Source: Helicobacter acinonychis
Lineage (GTDB): Bacteria; Campylobacterota; Campylobacteria; Campylobacterales; Helicobacteraceae
Assembly (NCBI RefSeq): GCF_900461455.1
Contig: NZ_UGIA01000001.1
Coordinates: 1,178,001-1,242,000 of the forward strand
DNA length: 64,000 bases
Direction of reading: 5' to 3'
A program made the position numbers and the translations under genes. Under the pieces are notes generated by a model. That model did not search any database and was not told the origin of the DNA. It saw only the letters and a list, made by a program, of their open reading frames with translations. Numbering within the stretch: the stretch's first letter is position 1; each line of letters begins with the position of its first letter. Positions 60,525 through 64,000 of this stretch are shown here, in pieces.

Positions 60525-63068
60525 ATGGATATTCGCAACGAATTTTTACAATTTTTTAAAAATAAGGGGCATGAGATTTATCCTAGCATGCCCTTAGTAC
60601 CTAATGATTCTACCTTGCTTTTTACTAATGCTGGTATGGTGCAATTTAAAGACATTTTTACCGGCATGGTGCCACACCCTAGCATTCCTAGAGCAACAAG
60701 CTCGCAACTATGCATGCGTGCAGGGGGTAAGCATAACGATTTAGAAAATGTCGGTTATACCGCAAGACACCACACGCTTTTTGAAATGCTAGGGAATTTC
60801 TCTTTTGGGGATTATTTCAAAGAAGAAGCGATTTTGTTTGCGTGGGAATTTGTAACCAAAAATTTAGGGTTTAAGCCTAAAGATTTGTATATTAGCGTGC
60901 ATGAGAAAGATGATGAAGCCTTTAAATTATGGGAAAAGTTTGTGCCTACTGATAAAATCAAAAAAATGGGCGATAAAGATAATTTCTGGCAAATGGGTGA
61001 TAGCGGGCCTTGCGGGCCTTGCAGTGAAATTTATATTGATCAAGGCGAAAAACACTTTAAGGGGAGTGAGGATTATTTTGGGGGCGAGGGCGATAGGTTT
61101 TTAGAAATTTGGAATTTGGTGTTCATGCAATACGAACGCTCTAATGATGGCATTTTATCCCCCTTGCCAAAGCCTAGCATTGATACAGGCATGGGGCTAG
61201 AAAGGGTGCAAGCGCTCTTAGAACATAAGCTCAATAATTTTGATTCTTCATTATTTGCGCCTTTAATGAAAGAGATCAGCGAACTTACAAGCCTAGATTA
61301 TGCGAGCGAGTTCCAGCCAAGCTTTAGGGTAGTGGCCGATCATGCAAGGGCGGTGGCGTTTTTGCTCGCTCAAGGGGTGCATTTCAATAAAGAGGGTCGT
61401 GGCTATGTTTTAAGGCGTATTTTAAGGCGCTCTTTAAGGCATGGGTATTTAATGGGCTTGAAAGAAGCGTTTCTATACAGAGTCGTGGGCGTGGTGTGCG
61501 AGCAATTTGCCGACACGCATGCGTATTTGAAAGAGTCTAAAGAAATGGTGATGAAAGAGTGCTTTGAAGAAGAAAAACGCTTTTTAGAGACTTTAGAATC
61601 TGGCATGGAATTATTTAATTTGTCTTTAAAACATTTGAATGACAATAAAATCTTTGATGGGAAAATCGCTTTCAAGCTTTATGATACTTTTGGTTTCCCT
61701 TTGGATTTAACGAACGATATGTTAAGAAATCATGGGGCGTGTGTGGATATGCAAGGCTTTGAAAGTTGCATGCAAGAGCAGGTGAAACGCTCTAAAGCCT
61801 CATGGAAAGGCAAACGAAACAACGCCGATTTTAGCACCATTTTAAACGCTTATGCACCTAATGTATTTGTGGGGTATGAAACGACAGAATGTTTTAGCCA
61901 AGCGTTAGGGTTTTTTGATAGCGATTTTAAAGAAATGACAGAAACAAATCCTAACCAAGAAGTTTGGGTGTTGTTAGAAAAAACGCCTTTTTATGCAGAA
62001 GGTGGGGGGGCTATAGGCGATAGGGGTGCACTTTTAAAAGATGATGAAGAAGCGGCTTTAGTGCTAGATACAAAAAACTTTTTTGGGCTTAATTTTTCGC
62101 TCCTTAAAATCAAAAAAGCGCTAAAAAAAGGCGATCAAGTGATTGCACAAGTGAGCAATGAACGCTTAGAAATTGCTAAACACCATAGTGCGACGCATTT
62201 ATTACAGAGTGCGTTAAGAGAAGTTTTAGGCTCGCATGTGAGTCAAGCGGGGAGTTTAGTAGAATCCAAACGATTGCGTTTTGACTTTTCGCATTCTAAA
62301 GCGCTCAATGATGAAGAGTTGGAAAAAGTAGAAGATTTAGTCAATGCTCAAATTTTCAAGCACTTAAGCAGCCAAGTGGAGCATATGCCTTTAAATCAAG
62401 CCAAGGATAAGGGGGCGTTAGCGTTGTTTAGTGAAAAATACGCTGAAAATGTGCGGGTGGTGAGCTTTAAAGAAGCGTCCATTGAATTGTGTGGGGGCAT
62501 TCATGTGGAAAATACTGGGCTTATTGGGGGGTTTAGGATCCTTAAAGAAAGCGGGGTAAGCAGTGGGGTCAGGCGCATTGAAGCGGTATGTGGGAAAGCC
62601 TTTTACCAATTGGCTAAAGAAGAAAATAAAGAGCTTAAAAACGCTAGGATTTTATTGAAAAATAACGATTTGATAGCCGGCATTAATAAGCTCAAAGAGA
62701 GCGTGAAGAATAGCCAAAAAGCATCCGTCCCTATGGATTTGCCGATTGAAACGATTAATGGCACAAGCGTAGTGGTGGGCGTAGTGGAACAAGGCGATAT
62801 TAAAGAAATGATTGACCGGTTAAAAAACAAGCATGAAAAATTGCTCGCTATGGTGTTTAAGCAAGAAAATGAGCGCATCAGTCTCGCATGTGGGGTAAAA
62901 AATGCCCCTATAAAAGCGCATGTGTGGGCTAATGAAGTGGCGCAAATTTTGGGGGGTAAAGGGGGCGGAAGAGACGATTTTGCGAGTGCTGGAGGTAAGG
63001 ATATTGAAAAATTACAAGCAGCACTTAATGCGGCGAAAAATACCGCTTTAAAAGCTTTAGAAAAATAG
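60525..63068 (+). CDS. alaS: Alanyl-tRNA synthetase
   Basis: Charges tRNA-Ala. 847 residues: catalytic core (RATSSQLCMRAGGKHNDLEN, DTGMGLERVQALL), editing domain with HHSATHLLQSAL and CGGIHVENTG (zinc/His-Cys site), and a C-terminal GGKGGGRDDFASAGG domain. Open through a G7 run near 62004. Starts at an ATG after AAAGGAA. Confidence 0.97.
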   Translation: MDIRNEFLQFFKNKGHEIYPSMPLVPNDSTLLFTNAGMVQFKDIFTGMVPHPSIPRATSSQLCMRAGGKHNDLENVGYTARHHTLFEMLGNFSFGDYFKEEAILFAWEFVTKNLGFKPKDLYISVHEKDDEAFKLWEKFVPTDKIKKMGDKDNFWQMGDSGPCGPCSEIYIDQGEKHFKGSEDYFGGEGDRFLEIWNLVFMQYERSNDGILSPLPKPSIDTGMGLERVQALLEHKLNNFDSSLFAPLMKEISELTSLDYASEFQPSFRVVADHARAVAFLLAQGVHFNKEGRGYVLRRILRRSLRHGYLMGLKEAFLYRVVGVVCEQFADTHAYLKESKEMVMKECFEEEKRFLETLESGMELFNLSLKHLNDNKIFDGKIAFKLYDTFGFPLDLTNDMLRNHGACVDMQGFESCMQEQVKRSKASWKGKRNNADFSTILNAYAPNVFVGYETTECFSQALGFFDSDFKEMTETNPNQEVWVLLEKTPFYAEGGGAIGDRGALLKDDEEAALVLDTKNFFGLNFSLLKIKKALKKGDQVIAQVSNERLEIAKHHSATHLLQSALREVLGSHVSQAGSLVESKRLRFDFSHSKALNDEELEKVEDLVNAQIFKHLSSQVEHMPLNQAKDKGALALFSEKYAENVRVVSFKEASIELCGGIHVENTGLIGGFRILKESGVSSGVRRIEAVCGKAFYQLAKEENKELKNARILLKNNDLIAGINKLKESVKNSQKASVPMDLPIETINGTSVVVGVVEQGDIKEMIDRLKNKHEKLLAMVFKQENERISLACGVKNAPIKAHVWANEVAQILGGKGGGRDDFASAGGKDIEKLQAALNAAKNTALKALEK

Positions 63069-63069
63069 C

Positions 63070-63633
63070 ATGGAGTTGATTTTAGGCTCTCAATCTAGCT
63101 CTAGAGCGAATCTTTTAAAAGAGCATGGCATTCAATTCAAACAAAAAGCGCTGGATTTTGATGAAGAAAGCTTGAAAGTTACAGACCCAAGAGAGTTTGT
63201 CTATTTAGCATGCAAGGGGAAGTTAGAAAAAGCCAAAAAGCTAATTGCCAATCATTGCACTATCGTGGTTGCTGATAGTGTGGTGAGTGTGGGTTGCCAA
63301 ATGCAACGAAAAGCCAAAAACAAGCAAGAAGCCCTTGAATTTTTAAAACTTCAAAGCGATAATGAAATAGAGATTTTAACCTGCTCTGCCTTGATTTCTC
63401 CTAAATTAGAATGGCTGGATTTATCTGGCTTTAAAGCGCGTTTAGGGGCGTTTGATTTGAACGAAGTAGAAAGATATTTAGAAAGCGGTTTGTGGCAAGA
63501 AAGCACGGGCTGTGTGCGTTTAGAAGACTTTCATAAGCCCTATATTATAAGCTCAAGCAAGAATTTAAGCGTGGGGTTAGGGTTGAATGTAAAGGGCTTG
63601 TTAGGGGTGCTACAATTAGGGGCTAAACTTTAA
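63070..63633 (+). CDS. maf: Maf-family nucleotide pyrophosphatase
   Basis: Hydrolyses non-canonical or modified nucleotides (dTTP/UTP-type). 187 residues: ILGSQSSSRANLLKEHGI start, VVADSVVSVGC, and LESGLWQESTGCVRLEDF. The ATG follows the alaS stop by a base. Some substrate loops differ from the E. coli YhdE type. Confidence 0.92.
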   Translation: MELILGSQSSSRANLLKEHGIQFKQKALDFDEESLKVTDPREFVYLACKGKLEKAKKLIANHCTIVVADSVVSVGCQMQRKAKNKQEALEFLKLQSDNEIEILTCSALISPKLEWLDLSGFKARLGAFDLNEVERYLESGLWQESTGCVRLEDFHKPYIISSSKNLSVGLGLNVKGLLGVLQLGAKL

Positions 63634-63752
63634 TCACTATCAATACTATCATCTTATTCTATAAAACATTCAATCGTATTTTTCTAGCCACCACCCCCTT
63701 GACAAGCAAAAAAACGATACACTCCAACATTTGATGTTTAAGGAGTTTTTGC

Positions 63753-64000
63753 ATGGTGTATTTTATTTTTCTGCTATTGTGGTGCTTTTGGGATTAGTCG
63801 TTATTGTCATGCTTTGGGATCGCATAACGAAATGTATCAATAAAGTTAGGAAGGGTGGTTGGCTCGCTCAAGCTCTTACTGGATTTGGTCTTTGGGGTTG
63901 GTTTACAAAGGGTTCAGCATCGTTTTTCACTTCTTCATTAGCAAAGTTTGGACTTGGAAGCATGTTTGCAGGTCTTGGAGCAGTATTGGCTATTCCAATG
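63753..64000 (+). pseudogene. 5' part of a small membrane protein gene, frameshifted near the start, runs off the window
   Basis: AAGGAG (63740-63745) is set for the ATG at 63753, whose frame (MVYFIF...) stops after 14 codons. A second frame from the same region is open to the end: SAIVVLLGLVVIVMLWDRIT, then GGWLAQALTGFGLWGWFTKG. One extra T in the T5 run (63766-63770) would join them. An ATG at 63734 in the open frame has no ribosome site. Glycine-rich hydrophobic protein, function unknown. Confidence 0.55.

Overview
The window is chromosomal DNA of Helicobacter pylori or a very close relative. The evidence is the protein sequences (CrdRS, Lpp20, a futalosine-type prenyltransferase), a 16S rRNA gene that stands alone without 23S or 5S, dense short-spaced operons, a low-GC composition and many decayed restriction-modification genes. 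HP numbers quoted below are recalled from strain 26695 and were not searched.

Layout. (1) 1-13385, all minus strand: a frameshifted type IIG restriction-methylation gene, then the NAD and phospholipid genes nadC-nadA-psd, two small unknown proteins, a UbiA-type prenyltransferase, comEC, dnaB, nnrD and the copper-responsive crdS-crdR pair. (2) 13386-18082: a restriction-modification graveyard. Pieces of a type III system (mod 5' end, res 3' end, both plus strand) flank an oppositely oriented MboII-like type IIS cassette whose nuclease has an early amber codon and whose first methyltransferase is frameshifted. Only the second methyltransferase looks intact. (3) 18083-20830: a small unknown gene and the solitary 16S rRNA (minus strand) with its promoter and a long complementary leader/trailer processing stem. 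(4) 20837-29401: HP1440-like exported protein, ppiA-csrA-ispE-smpB-exbB-exbD, then rpmH-rnpA-yidD-yidC-jag-mnmE. (5) 29518-33455, minus strand: the Lpp20 envelope operon, whose first gene is stopped by a nonsense codon and preceded by a 15-nt T tract. (6) 33795-47633, minus strand: one uninterrupted S10-spc-alpha ribosomal operon from rpsJ to rplQ, including secY, map, infA and rpoA, with a good promoter upstream of rpsJ. (7) 47841-52462: an ATPase gene, an 8-bp x 12 tandem repeat, an exported protein, rnhB, a broken membrane protein gene and fumC. (8) 52523-53767: relic of a Rieske plus metallo-beta-lactamase-fold gene that resembles CMP-N-acetylneuraminate hydroxylase. (9) 53906-64000: thioredoxin, an RluB/RsuA pseudouridine synthase, dnaE, cytochrome c peroxidase, a DUF465 protein, alaS, maf and a partial membrane protein gene.

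How it works together. Housekeeping blocks (translation, protein export and membrane insertion, replication, NAD and menaquinone synthesis) are intact and tightly coupled, often by 1-14 nt overlaps such as ATGA, TTGA and TAATG. The accessory parts are decaying. Lesions found by reading frames on both sides are: type IIG gene, crdS 5' end, both flanks and two members of the type IIS cassette, the first gene of the Lpp20 operon, the HP1324-like gene, the Rieske/MBL gene and the last partial gene. Several lesions sit in homopolymer tracts, so slippage (phase variation) or base-calling error must be told apart. The long essential genes with similar tracts (dnaE, alaS) are open, which argues against general sequencing error.

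The most interesting items are the CMAH-like relic, the nested and decaying restriction-modification locus, the 8-bp octanucleotide array upstream of an exported LPP20-like protein, and the T-tract plus nonsense codon at the head of the Lpp20 operon.
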